A DNA stretch of 64,000 nucleotides. It comes from Streptomyces sp. NRRL B-1140 (GTDB lineage: Bacteria; Actinomycetota; Actinomycetes; Streptomycetales; Streptomycetaceae). Shown in pieces: positions 25,004 to 32,667 of the stretch. The translations under genes and the position numbers were made by a program. The notes beneath the pieces are model-generated. The model saw only the letters and a list, made by a program, of their open reading frames with translations, searched no databases and had not been told where the DNA came from. The stretch lies in NCBI RefSeq assembly GCF_001280065.1, contig NZ_LGEA01000036.1, forward strand, positions 186,001-250,000, read 5' to 3'. Every line of letters begins with the position of its first letter. The first letter of the stretch is position 1.

Positions 25004-26608
25004 CTACTCCGCCGGATCGACCCCCGCGCGCAGCAGCCCGTAGGTGTACGCGTCCTCCAGGGCCTGCCAGCTCGCGGCGATGACGTTCTCGGCGACGCCT
25101 ACCGTCGACCACTCGCCCGCGCCGTCGGACGTGGAGATCAGCACGCGGGTCGTGGAGTTCGTGCCGTGCTTGCCCTCCAGGATGCGGACCTTGTAGTCCA
25201 CCAGCTCCAGCTTGGCGAGCTGGGGGTAGATCTTCTCCAGGCCCACGCGCAGGGACCGGTCGAGGGCGTTGACCGGTCCGTTGCCCTCGGCCGTGGCGAC
25301 GATGCGCTCGCCCTTGGCCCACAGCTTGACCGTGGCCTCGTTGGCATGGGAGCCGTCGGGCCGGTCCTCGACGATGGCCCGCCAGGACTCGACCTCGAAG
25401 TAGCGCAGCGGCCTGCCCTGGACCTCGGCGCGCAGCAGGAGTTCGAAGCTCGCGTCGGCGGCCTCGTAGGTGTAGCCCGCGAGTTCGCGCTCCTTCACCC
25501 GCTCGACCACCCGGCCGACCAGCTCGCGGTCGCCGCCGAGGTCGACGCCGAGCTCCTTGCCCTTGAGCTCGATGGACGCCCGCCCGGCCATGTCGGAGAC
25601 CAGCATCCGCATGGTGTTGCCGACCAGCTCGGGGTCGATGTGCTGGTACAGGTCCGGGTCGACCTTGATCGCCGAGGCGTGCAGTCCGGCCTTGTGGGCG
25701 AAGGCCGAGAGGCCGACGTAGGGCTGGTGCGTGGAGGGGGTGAGGTTGACGACCTCGGCGATGGCGTGCGAGATGCGGGTCATCTCGCGCAGACGGCCCT
25801 CGGGCAGGACCTTCTTGCCGTACTTGAGCTCCAGGGCCGCCACGACCGGGAAGAGGTTGGCGTTGCCGACGCGCTCGCCGTAGCCGTTGGCCGTGCACTG
25901 CACGTGCGTGGCGCCGGCGTCGACGGCGGCCAGGGTGTTGGCGACCGCGCAGCCCGTGTCGTCCTGGGCGTGGATGCCGAGCCGGGCGCCGGTGTCGGCG
26001 AGGACCGTGGCGACGACGGCCTGGATCTGGGCCGGGAGCATGCCGCCGTTGGTGTCGCACAGCACGACGACGTCCGCGCCGGCCTCCGAGGCCGTACGGA
26101 CGACCGCCTTGGCGTACTCGGGGTTGGCGCGGTAGCCGTCGAAGAAGTGCTCGCAGTCGATGAAGACCCGGCGGCCTTGCTCCTTGAGGAAGGACACCGT
26201 GTCGCGGACCATCGCCAGGTTCTCGTCCAGGGTGGTGCGCAGCGCGAGCTCGACGTGGCGGTCGTGCGACTTGGCGACAAGCGTGATCACCGGTGCGCCG
26301 GACTCCAGGAGCGCCCTGACCTGGGGGTCCTGGTCGGCGGTGGTGCCGGCGCGGCGGGTGGAGCCGAACGCGACGAGCTGGGCGTGCCGGAAGTCGATCT
26401 CCTGCCGGGCGCGGGCGAAGAACTCGGTGTCCCGGGGGTTGGCGCCCGGCCAGCCGCCCTCGATGAAGCCCACGCCGAAGTCGTCCAGGTGCCGTGCGAT
26501 GGCCAGCTTGTCCGCGACGGTGAGGTTGATGCCCTCCCGCTGGGCGCCGTCGCGCAGGGTGGTGTCGAAGACGTGGAACGAATCGTCGAGCTCGCTGGTT
26601 TCGGTCAT
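25004..26608 (-). CDS. cimA: Citramalate synthase / 2-isopropylmalate synthase-like
   Basis: A 534-residue DRE-TIM metallolyase that condenses acetyl-CoA with pyruvate to (R)-citramalate, giving 2-oxobutyrate for isoleucine without threonine. The TIM barrel starts FDTTLRDGAQREG near residue 14, with HAQDDTGCAVANTLAA and the GTH-like CTANGYGERVGNANL near 240. HKAGLHASA lies at about 310, and a C-terminal LeuA-type regulatory domain (about 400-534) likely binds a feedback amino acid. Length and the GYGERVGNANL form favour CimA over LeuA or homocitrate synthase. The 5' region holds a terminator-like hairpin and a short Ile-Ile ORF. Confidence 0.9.
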   Translation of the reverse strand: MTETSELDDSFHVFDTTLRDGAQREGINLTVADKLAIARHLDDFGVGFIEGGWPGANPRDTEFFARARQEIDFRHAQLVAFGSTRRAGTTADQDPQVRALLESGAPVITLVAKSHDRHVELALRTTLDENLAMVRDTVSFLKEQGRRVFIDCEHFFDGYRANPEYAKAVVRTASEAGADVVVLCDTNGGMLPAQIQAVVATVLADTGARLGIHAQDDTGCAVANTLAAVDAGATHVQCTANGYGERVGNANLFPVVAALELKYGKKVLPEGRLREMTRISHAIAEVVNLTPSTHQPYVGLSAFAHKAGLHASAIKVDPDLYQHIDPELVGNTMRMLVSDMAGRASIELKGKELGVDLGGDRELVGRVVERVKERELAGYTYEAADASFELLLRAEVQGRPLRYFEVESWRAIVEDRPDGSHANEATVKLWAKGERIVATAEGNGPVNALDRSLRVGLEKIYPQLAKLELVDYKVRILEGKHGTNSTTRVLISTSDGAGEWSTVGVAENVIAASWQALEDAYTYGLLRAGVDPAE

Positions 26609-26720
26609 GGTCTCAAGGCTCCTGAGAAGGGGATCTCGGTCGTACCGGAATGACCGGCTCCACCGCCCTCACATACTCCCTCGCGCTCTCGCCTCCGGCT
26701 GTGGGTGGGCCAGAAATGCG

Positions 26721-26745
26721 AAAAACCTCTCGCGGGTGCGAGAGG
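26721..26745 (-). terminator. Attenuator-type terminator in the cimA leader
   Basis: Reading on the minus strand: CCTCTCGC-ACCC-GCGAGAGG followed by TTTTT, an 8-bp perfect stem with a classical U run, 112 bases before the cimA ATG and 207 bases after the preceding same-strand gene. It could terminate the TetR transcript, but its place in the cimA leader next to a short ORF fits transcription attenuation. Confidence 0.75.
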
Positions 26746-26799
26746 TCTGCGCGCGGGTCGAGGACGACGGTGTCCACCCGTACCTGGTCGTACGTGTGG

Positions 26800-26835
26800 T
26801 CACTGCGGACCGGCGCGCCTGCTGCCAATAATCAT
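26800..26835 (-). CDS. Candidate cimA leader peptide MIIGSRRAGPQ
   Basis: An 11-codon ORF opening ATG ATT ATT. ATT is a rare Ile codon in this high-GC genome, and two in a row directly ahead of a terminator hairpin, upstream of an isoleucine-pathway gene, suggest Ile-tRNA-dependent attenuation. Against it: no good Shine-Dalgarno is visible. Confidence 0.4.
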   Translation of the reverse strand: MIIGSRRAGPQ

Positions 26836-26952
26836 GGCGAACGAGAGCACGGGGGAAGTGTGCCACACCCCCGCGCTCCACTCACCGCCGTCTCAGGATG
26901 CGGTCGGTCACCTCAAGTGACGGACGCGGACGGGCACGACCCGGGCGGGCCT

Positions 26953-27552
26953 TCAGCCGTCCGCGAGGAGGCTGTCGGCGAGGAACTCGCTCACGTGCCG
27001 GAGGATCTGCGTCCGGTCGGTGCCGCGCAGGCCGATCGCGACGTGGATGGCGAAGCCGTCCAGCAGGGCCCGCAGGCGGGCGGCGAACCGGTCCGGGTCC
27101 ACGCGGCGGAACTCGCCCCGCGAGATGCCCTCGGCGAGCAAGGCGACCAGGTCGCGGTGCCAGGCGCCTTCGATGGCGGCCTGCCGGTCGCGGGCGTCCT
27201 CATCGGCGTTCTGCGAGCGGTTCCAGACCTCCAGCCACAGCGTCCAGTGCGGGTCGCGGTGGCCGTCGGGGACGTACAGGTCGACGTAGGCGTCGAGGCG
27301 TTCACGGGCGGGCACGGTCCGGGTCAGCAGCCGCCCCCGCTCGATCCCGAGCCGGCCCTCGCTCCACTCCAGGGTGCGCAGCAGCAGCTCGTCCTTGGAG
27401 CCGAAGTAGTAGAGCAGATGGCCGCTGCTCATCCCGACCTCGCGGCCGAGGGCGGCCATGGTGAGCTTCTCCAGGCCGCGCTCGGCGATCATCTCCATGG
27501 CGGCGGCGAGGACGTCCTCGCGGGGCGGGGCCTGCCTTCGCCCACCGGCCAT
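26953..27552 (-). CDS. TetR-family transcriptional regulator
   Basis: A 199-residue TetR repressor. The N-terminal helix-turn-helix is clear (MIAERGLEKLTMAALGREVGMSSGHLLYYFGSKDELLLRTLEW, residues about 20-62); the remaining helices form the ligand and dimer domain. ATG at 27552 is chosen since AGGAG lies 6 nt upstream; the TTG at 27558 abuts it. The gene begins 9 bases after the agmatine deiminase stop, so it is the last gene of the ureAB-ureC-aguA-tetR transcript and the obvious candidate for the operators between ureAB and the permease. The ligand might be agmatine, putrescine or a related nitrogen compound, by context only. Confidence 0.9.
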   Translation of the reverse strand: MAGGRRQAPPREDVLAAAMEMIAERGLEKLTMAALGREVGMSSGHLLYYFGSKDELLLRTLEWSEGRLGIERGRLLTRTVPARERLDAYVDLYVPDGHRDPHWTLWLEVWNRSQNADEDARDRQAAIEGAWHRDLVALLAEGISRGEFRRVDPDRFAARLRALLDGFAIHVAIGLRGTDRTQILRHVSEFLADSLLADG

Positions 27553-27561
27553 GTGCAACTC

Positions 27562-28599
27562 CTAGATCCTCGGCTGCTGCTGCGTGACGCAGTGGATGCC
27601 GCCACCGCCCGCGAAGATCGTACGGGCGTCCACCAGGGTCACGGTCCGTTCGGGGAACAGGCGGCGGAAGATGCCGGCCGCGATCTCGTCGCGCGGGTCG
27701 TCGAAGCCGCACAGCACCACCCCGCCGTTGCAGAGGTAGTGGTTGATGTACGAGTAGTCGGCCCAGTGACCGTCGGCCTCCAGGACGGTCGGGGCGGGGA
27801 CCTCGACGACCTCCAGGCGGCGGCCCCGCGCGTCGGTCTGCGCCTTCAGCAGACCGATGACCTCCCGGGTGATCTCGTGGTCGGGGTGGGCGGGGTCGGG
27901 CTGGGAGTGCGCCACGACGACACCGGGGCGGGCGAAGGAGGCGACGATGTCGACGTGGCCGAGGGTGCCGAAACCGTGCGGGGGATAGTCGCCGGTCAGG
28001 CCGCGCGGCAGCCAGATGCCCTTGCGGGTGCCGAGCTGGGCGTGGATCTCGGCCTCGACCCGCTCGCGGGACCAGCCCGGGTTGCGCTCCGGACCGAGCT
28101 GGACGGTCTCGGTCAGCAGGACGGTGCCCTCTCCGTCGACCTGGATCGCCCCGCCCTCGTTGACGAGTTCCGAGGCGTACGTCCGGGCCCCGGCCAGGTC
28201 GGCGACGTGCGCGGCGATCTTCGCGTCGTGCTCCCAGCGGGCCCACTCCTGGGCGCCCCAGCCGTTGAACGTCCAGTCGACGGCGGCCAGTGCGCCCTTC
28301 CCGTCGGTCAGGAAGGTGGGGCCGATGTCGCGCATCCAGGCGTCGTCGAGGTCACGTTCGACCGTGTCGACGCCGTCGCCCAGCAGGGCACGCGCCTGGA
28401 CCGACTGCCCCGGGCCGCACACCACCGTCACCGGTTCGAAGCGGCGGACGGCCCGGGCGACCGCGGCCCAGGCGAGCCGGGCGGCGGCCAGCTCCCCGGG
28501 GTCGCCGAAGGTCTGGTTCGGGCCGGGCCAGGCCATCCAGGTGCGCTCGTGCGGAGCCCATTCGGCGGGCATGCGGAAGCCGTCGGCGGCTGCGGACAT
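27562..28599 (-). CDS. aguA: Agmatine deiminase
   Basis: A 345-residue guanidino-group-modifying enzyme (PPAD superfamily) that converts agmatine to N-carbamoylputrescine and ammonia. It shows MPAEWAPHERTWMAWPG at the start, DDAWMRDIGPTF near residue 85, NEGGAIQVDGEG near 147, GHVDIVASF near 214 and the nucleophile Cys in GGGGIHCVTQQQP (about residue 337). It lies 9 bases after ureC and 9 bases before the TetR gene. No N-carbamoylputrescine amidase is in the window, so the pathway to putrescine would have to be completed elsewhere. ATG 28599 with an AGGATCA upstream. Confidence 0.93.
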   Translation of the reverse strand: MSAAADGFRMPAEWAPHERTWMAWPGPNQTFGDPGELAAARLAWAAVARAVRRFEPVTVVCGPGQSVQARALLGDGVDTVERDLDDAWMRDIGPTFLTDGKGALAAVDWTFNGWGAQEWARWEHDAKIAAHVADLAGARTYASELVNEGGAIQVDGEGTVLLTETVQLGPERNPGWSRERVEAEIHAQLGTRKGIWLPRGLTGDYPPHGFGTLGHVDIVASFARPGVVVAHSQPDPAHPDHEITREVIGLLKAQTDARGRRLEVVEVPAPTVLEADGHWADYSYINHYLCNGGVVLCGFDDPRDEIAAGIFRRLFPERTVTLVDARTIFAGGGGIHCVTQQQPRI

Positions 28600-28608
28600 C
28601 GTTGATCC

Positions 28609-30321
28609 TCAGAGGAAGTAGAGACGGTTGAGGGAGACGGACTCGGCGGGTTCGCAGCGCAGCGGCTCGCCGTCGAGGGTGACGAGACCGGTGCGCTGGT
28701 CGACGTCGACGGCTCCGGTGCGGGAGTTGAGGCGCAGGTCGGCCGGGCCGATACCGCGGGTGCCGCGCACGGCGACCCTGCGGCGCCGGGTCGGCATGGT
28801 GTCGTTCCCCTGGTCGAGCGCGGCCTGTGCGACGAACGCCACCGAGATGTCGGCCGGTGTCGCCCCGTACGCGCCGAACTGCGGTCCGAGGACGAGGGGT
28901 TCGCAGGTGTCGGTCGCCGCGCCCGGGTCGCCGACCACGCCGTACGCCGGGAAGCCGGCCTTCAGTACCAGCTGCGGCTTGGCGCCGAAGTACTCGGGCC
29001 GCCACAGCACGATGTCGGCGAGCTTGCCGGTCTCGATGGACCCGACCTCGTGCGCGAGCCCGTGTGCGAGGGCGGGGTTGATGGTCAGCTTCGCCATGTA
29101 GCGCAGGACGCGCTCGTTGTCGTGGCCCTCGTCCGGAGCGCCGGACTCTGCCTTCATCTTCCCGGCCATGGCGAAGGTGCGGCGGACGGTCTCGCCCGCG
29201 CGTCCCATGCCCTGCGCGTCCGACGAGGTGATGCCGATCGCGCCGAGGTCGTGCAGGACGTCCTCGGCGCCCATGGTTCCGGCCCGGATGCGGTCCCGGG
29301 CCATGGCGGCGTCGCCGGGCAGGTCGGTCTTGAGGTCGTGGACGGAGACGATCATGCCGTAGTGCTCGGCGACGGCGTCCCGGCCGAAGGGCAGGGTCGG
29401 GTTGGTGGAGGAGCCGATGACGTTCGGCACGCCCGCCATCTTCAGCACGTTGGGAACGTGCCCGCCGCCGCAGCCCTCGATGTGGAAGGCGTGGATGGTC
29501 CGGCCCTCCAGCACGCGCAGGGTGTCCTCCACCGACAGGCACTCGTTCAGCCCGTCGCTGTGCAGGGCGACCTGGACGTCGTGCTCCTCGGCGACGCGCA
29601 GGGCGGTGTCCAGCGCCCGGGTGTGGGCGCCCATGTCCTCGTGCACCTTGAAGCCGCTCGCCCCGCCCTCGGCGAGGGCCTCGACCAAGGGTGCCTCGTG
29701 CGAGGACGAACCCCGGCCCAGGAAGCCGATGTTGACGGGCCAGGCGTCGAAGGCGCCGAACGCGTGCCGCAGCGCCCAGGGCGAGTTGACGCCGACGCCC
29801 CACACCGGTCCGAACTCCTGCCCGATGACCGTGGTGACGCCGGAGGCGAGCGAGGCCTCCATGATGCGCGGCGACAGCAGGTGGACGTGGGTGTCGACGG
29901 CCCCGGCGGTGGCGATGAGGCCTTCGCCGGACACGATCGAGGTGCCCGTGCCGACGACGACGTCGACCCCGTCCAGGGTGTCGGGGTTGCCGGCCCGCCC
30001 GATCGCGTGGATGCGGCCCTGGCGGATGCCGATGGAGACCTTCCGGACGCCCTGCACGGCATCGATGACGACGACGTTGCTGATGACGACGTCACAGGTC
30101 TCGCGGACCGCGGCGGCCTTGAGGTGCAGTCCGTCGCGGGCGGTCTTGCCGAACCCGGCGAGGAATTCGTCGTCCTGGAGCTGGGAGTCGGACTCGACCC
30201 GGACGACCAGCCCGGAGTCGCCGAGACGGATGCGGTCACCGGCACGGGGCCCGTGGGTAGCGGCGTACTCGTACGGCGTGAGGCGACGGGCCTGGGCGGG
30301 GTGGCCTCCTGGACGGCTCAT
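28609..30321 (-). CDS. ureC: Urease alpha subunit, divergent form
   Basis: A 570-residue urease catalytic subunit family member. Nickel-site residues align: H145 and H147 (DTHVH), the lysine to be carbamylated K225 with H227 and D229 (FKVHEDMG), H254 (ALHSDGLNE), the His of FHIEGCGGGH near 280 and D368 (TSSDAQGMGR). The mobile flap is unusual: classic MVCHHL is VSVHDL here, so the flap Cys is Val327 while the catalytic His328 remains, and HEDWG is HEDMG. Start overlaps the ureAB stop by 4 bases (ATGA). No ureDEFG accessory genes are present, although Ni-ureases normally need them. It may be a second, specialised urease or act on another amide. Confidence 0.92.
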   Translation of the reverse strand: MSRPGGHPAQARRLTPYEYAATHGPRAGDRIRLGDSGLVVRVESDSQLQDDEFLAGFGKTARDGLHLKAAAVRETCDVVISNVVVIDAVQGVRKVSIGIRQGRIHAIGRAGNPDTLDGVDVVVGTGTSIVSGEGLIATAGAVDTHVHLLSPRIMEASLASGVTTVIGQEFGPVWGVGVNSPWALRHAFGAFDAWPVNIGFLGRGSSSHEAPLVEALAEGGASGFKVHEDMGAHTRALDTALRVAEEHDVQVALHSDGLNECLSVEDTLRVLEGRTIHAFHIEGCGGGHVPNVLKMAGVPNVIGSSTNPTLPFGRDAVAEHYGMIVSVHDLKTDLPGDAAMARDRIRAGTMGAEDVLHDLGAIGITSSDAQGMGRAGETVRRTFAMAGKMKAESGAPDEGHDNERVLRYMAKLTINPALAHGLAHEVGSIETGKLADIVLWRPEYFGAKPQLVLKAGFPAYGVVGDPGAATDTCEPLVLGPQFGAYGATPADISVAFVAQAALDQGNDTMPTRRRRVAVRGTRGIGPADLRLNSRTGAVDVDQRTGLVTLDGEPLRCEPAESVSLNRLYFL

Positions 30322-31022
30322 CGCACGGCCTCCTGATCAGCGGTGCCCGGTACGCCGAGATAGCCGCAGGCGGCGGCCCGGCGCAGCGCCTCCTCCTTCG
30401 CCCCCGGTGCGTCCAGCGGCCCGTCGACGAGCCCGGCGAACCCGATGGCGATCCGCTCGCCCCCGATCGGCACCAGCCCGACCTCGGCGCTCTCCCCCGG
30501 CCCGAACCGGACGGAGGAGCCCGCGGGCACGGCGAGCCGCATGCCGTAGGCCCGGCCGCGATCGAAGTCGAGCCGGGGGTTGGCCTCGAAGAAGTGGAAG
30601 TGGGAGGTCACGGAGACGGGCACGGTCGCGGTGTTGGTGACCGTGAGCCGCTCGGCCGGCTCGCGCTCGGGCCGCTCCGGCCCGGGCAGCAGCGCGCCGG
30701 GCGCGTCCGGTCCCGAGCCGCCGCCGATGGGGCCGGACACGACCGCGAGCCGGGAGCCGTCGTCGAAGACGGCCTCGACATGCACCTCCGTCACGACGTC
30801 GGCGACGCCGGGCAGCACGTCTTCGGGCCCGAGGACGGACCGGGCGGCCTCGACCGCCTCCGCGAGCCGCCTGCCGTCCCGGGCGGCCTCGCACACCGTG
30901 TCGGCGATGAGCGCGGTCGCCTCGGGCACGTTGAGCCTCAGCCCCCTGGCCCGGCGGGCGCGGGCGAGTTCGGCGGCGCCGAAGAGCAGCAGCCGGTCGC
31001 GTTCGGTCGGGGTCAGTCGCAT
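30318..31022 (-). CDS. ureAB: Urease gamma-beta fusion subunit
   Basis: A 234-residue natural fusion of the small urease subunits. The gamma part (about 1-100) begins MRLTPTERDRLLLFGAAELA and has LNVPEATALIADTVCEAARDG; the beta part (about 100-234) has TVTNTATVPVSVTSHFHFFE, RAYGMRLAVPAGSSVRFGPG and ends in GYLGVPG. Linker region is Gly/Pro-rich. ATG 31022 is preceded by GGAGGG. First gene of the ureAB-ureC-aguA-tetR unit, divergent from the NCS1 permease with 115 bases between. Confidence 0.92.
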   Translation of the reverse strand: MRLTPTERDRLLLFGAAELARARRARGLRLNVPEATALIADTVCEAARDGRRLAEAVEAARSVLGPEDVLPGVADVVTEVHVEAVFDDGSRLAVVSGPIGGGSGPDAPGALLPGPERPEREPAERLTVTNTATVPVSVTSHFHFFEANPRLDFDRGRAYGMRLAVPAGSSVRFGPGESAEVGLVPIGGERIAIGFAGLVDGPLDAPGAKEEALRRAAACGYLGVPGTADQEAVR

Positions 31023-31036
31023 GTCACTCCCTCCAG

Positions 31037-31053
31037 TTAGAGCACCACTCTAA
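31037..31053. promoter_or_regulatory. Operator candidate 1, ureAB/permease region
   Basis: TTAGAG-CACCA-CTCTAA, a perfect 6-bp inverted repeat with a 5-nt centre, 14 bases upstream of the ureAB start. The form suits a TetR-type operator, and a tetR gene ends the ureAB operon. Confidence 0.55.
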
Positions 31054-31106
31054 ACGCGAAATTCCCTCTGCCGAAAGGTTGACGATAGACCAATGCACAC
31101 ATCACA

Positions 31107-31122
31107 TTGAACGTCGTTCTAA
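31107..31122. promoter_or_regulatory. Operator candidate 2, permease promoter
   Basis: TTGAACGTCGTTCTAA contains the perfect core GAACG-T-CGTTC and outer ends like those of the site at 31037. It lies 15 bases before the permease ATG, just after a possible -35 TTGACG (31079-31084). A shared regulator for both directions is plausible. Confidence 0.5.
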
Positions 31123-31137
31123 TCGAGGGAGACCAGC

Positions 31138-32625
31138 ATGCCGATCGAACAGCACGGAGTCGACACCATCCCGGAGGAGGAACGCAGCAGCGGGCCACGC
31201 GACCTCGTCTCGATCCTGCTCGGGTCGAACCTCTGCCTGGGCGTGATCGTCTTCGGCTGGCTGCCGCCCTCCTTCGGCCTGGACTGGTGGTCGTCGGTCG
31301 GCGCGGTGCTGGCAGGCACCGTGGTGGGCGTGCTGTTCACGGCCCCGCTGGCCCTGGTCTCGCTGCGCACCGGCACCAACCTGTCGACCTCCTCCGGCGC
31401 CCAGTTCGGGGTGCGCGGGCGGCTGGTCGGCTCGGTGGTCGGTCTGCTCCTGGCTCTCGGCTACACGGCGCTGACCGTGTGGATCGGAGGGGACGTGATG
31501 GTGAGCGTCCTGGGCCGGCTGGCCGGGCTGCCGCAGGGCGGGGTGTCGTACGGCATCGTCTACGGGCTGCTCGCCGCGGCCACGGTCGCGGGCGCGGTGT
31601 ACGGCTACCGGGTGCTGCTCGCGATGTCACGGCTGCTGGCGTTCGGCATGACGGCCCTGCTGGCGCTGGGCGTGATCGCCTACGCCCCCGGTTTCACCAC
31701 CGCCGCGCTCCCGGAGGCCGGCGGCTATCTCCTGGGCGGCTTCTGGCCGACCTGGCTGCTCGCGGCCGTGGCCGCCGGACTGTCCGGGCCGGTCGCGTTC
31801 ATCACGCTGCTCGGCGACTACACCCGCTACATCTCCCCGGCCCGCCACTCCTCCCGCCGGGTCCTGCACGCGACCTGGCTCGGGCTGACGCTGGGCCTGC
31901 TGGTGCCGCAGCTCTTCGGCACGTTCACGGCGTACGCGACCGGGGCGGCCCTCGACTACGCCGGCCCGCTGGTCGAGGCGGCCCCGTCCTGGTACCTCGT
32001 CCCGCTGCTCCTCGCGGCCTCGGCCGGATCGGTCGGCAACGCGGGGCTGATGCTGTACTCGATGGGCCTCGACCTGGACGCGATCCTGCCGCGCGCCTCC
32101 CGGGCCCGGGCGACGTACGTGGTCGCGGCCGTCGCCACGGGGTGCGTCTTCGCCGGGCACTACTACTCGACCGCGCAGGACGCGATGACGTCCTTCGTGC
32201 TGCTGCTGACCGCCATCGGCACGCCCTGGGCGGTCATCACCCTCATCGGCTTCGCCCGCTGCGGCGGGGTCTACGACCCGGACGCCCTCCAGGTCTTCAA
32301 CCGCCGCGCCCGGGGCGGCGCGTACTGGTACCGCGCCGGCTGGAACGTGCCGGCGACCCTGTCCTGGGCGGCCGGGGCGACGGTGGGCGTCCTGGCGGTG
32401 TCCCTGCCGTCGTACGAGGGGCCGCTGCTGTCCCTGACCGGCGGGGTGGACTGCAGTTTCCTGCTCTCGGGGGTGGTGGGAGGGGTGGTGTACACGCTGA
32501 CGTCCCCGGGCTCGGTGACGACGGGGCCCGGGGACGTGGCGAGCACGGCTTCCCGCCCGGCCGATTCGGGCACCGCCGCCGGTCAGGCGTCTTGCCCGAC
32601 CGATGCGGGCGGTGGGTGGGCATAG
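31138..32625 (+). CDS. NCS1-family purine-cytosine permease-like transporter
   Basis: A 495-residue membrane transporter with about 12 helices of the nucleobase:cation symporter-1 family (cytosine, purine, allantoin or hydantoin uptake). An early hallmark is DLVSILLGSNLCLGVIVFGW near residue 22, followed by SSGAQFGVRGRLVGS and the family segment near GGYLLGGFWPTWLLAAVAAG. The soluble tail (about 455-495) is Pro/Thr/Ser-rich. AGGGAG precedes the ATG. Divergent from ureAB with shared operator-like repeats, so it likely imports the nitrogen source handled by that operon; the exact compound is not readable. Confidence 0.9.
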   Translation: MPIEQHGVDTIPEEERSSGPRDLVSILLGSNLCLGVIVFGWLPPSFGLDWWSSVGAVLAGTVVGVLFTAPLALVSLRTGTNLSTSSGAQFGVRGRLVGSVVGLLLALGYTALTVWIGGDVMVSVLGRLAGLPQGGVSYGIVYGLLAAATVAGAVYGYRVLLAMSRLLAFGMTALLALGVIAYAPGFTTAALPEAGGYLLGGFWPTWLLAAVAAGLSGPVAFITLLGDYTRYISPARHSSRRVLHATWLGLTLGLLVPQLFGTFTAYATGAALDYAGPLVEAAPSWYLVPLLLAASAGSVGNAGLMLYSMGLDLDAILPRASRARATYVVAAVATGCVFAGHYYSTAQDAMTSFVLLLTAIGTPWAVITLIGFARCGGVYDPDALQVFNRRARGGAYWYRAGWNVPATLSWAAGATVGVLAVSLPSYEGPLLSLTGGVDCSFLLSGVVGGVVYTLTSPGSVTTGPGDVASTASRPADSGTAAGQASCPTDAGGGWA

Positions 32626-32626
32626 G

Positions 32627-32655
32627 CCCGGGGGTCCCGGGGCGGAGCCCCCGGG
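32627..32655. terminator. Bidirectional terminator between permease and ilvE
   Basis: CCCGGGGG (32627-32634) pairs with CCCCCGGG (32648-32655) across a GC-rich loop containing GGCGGAG; the same kind of hairpin recurs at 44119. It separates two convergent genes. Confidence 0.75.
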
Positions 32656-32667
32656 TGCCAGGGGTGC

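Noticed and set aside
26609..26835. T-box riboswitch upstream of cimA
   Set aside because: No recognisable T-box sequence or specifier stem; a short ORF plus terminator explains the region better.
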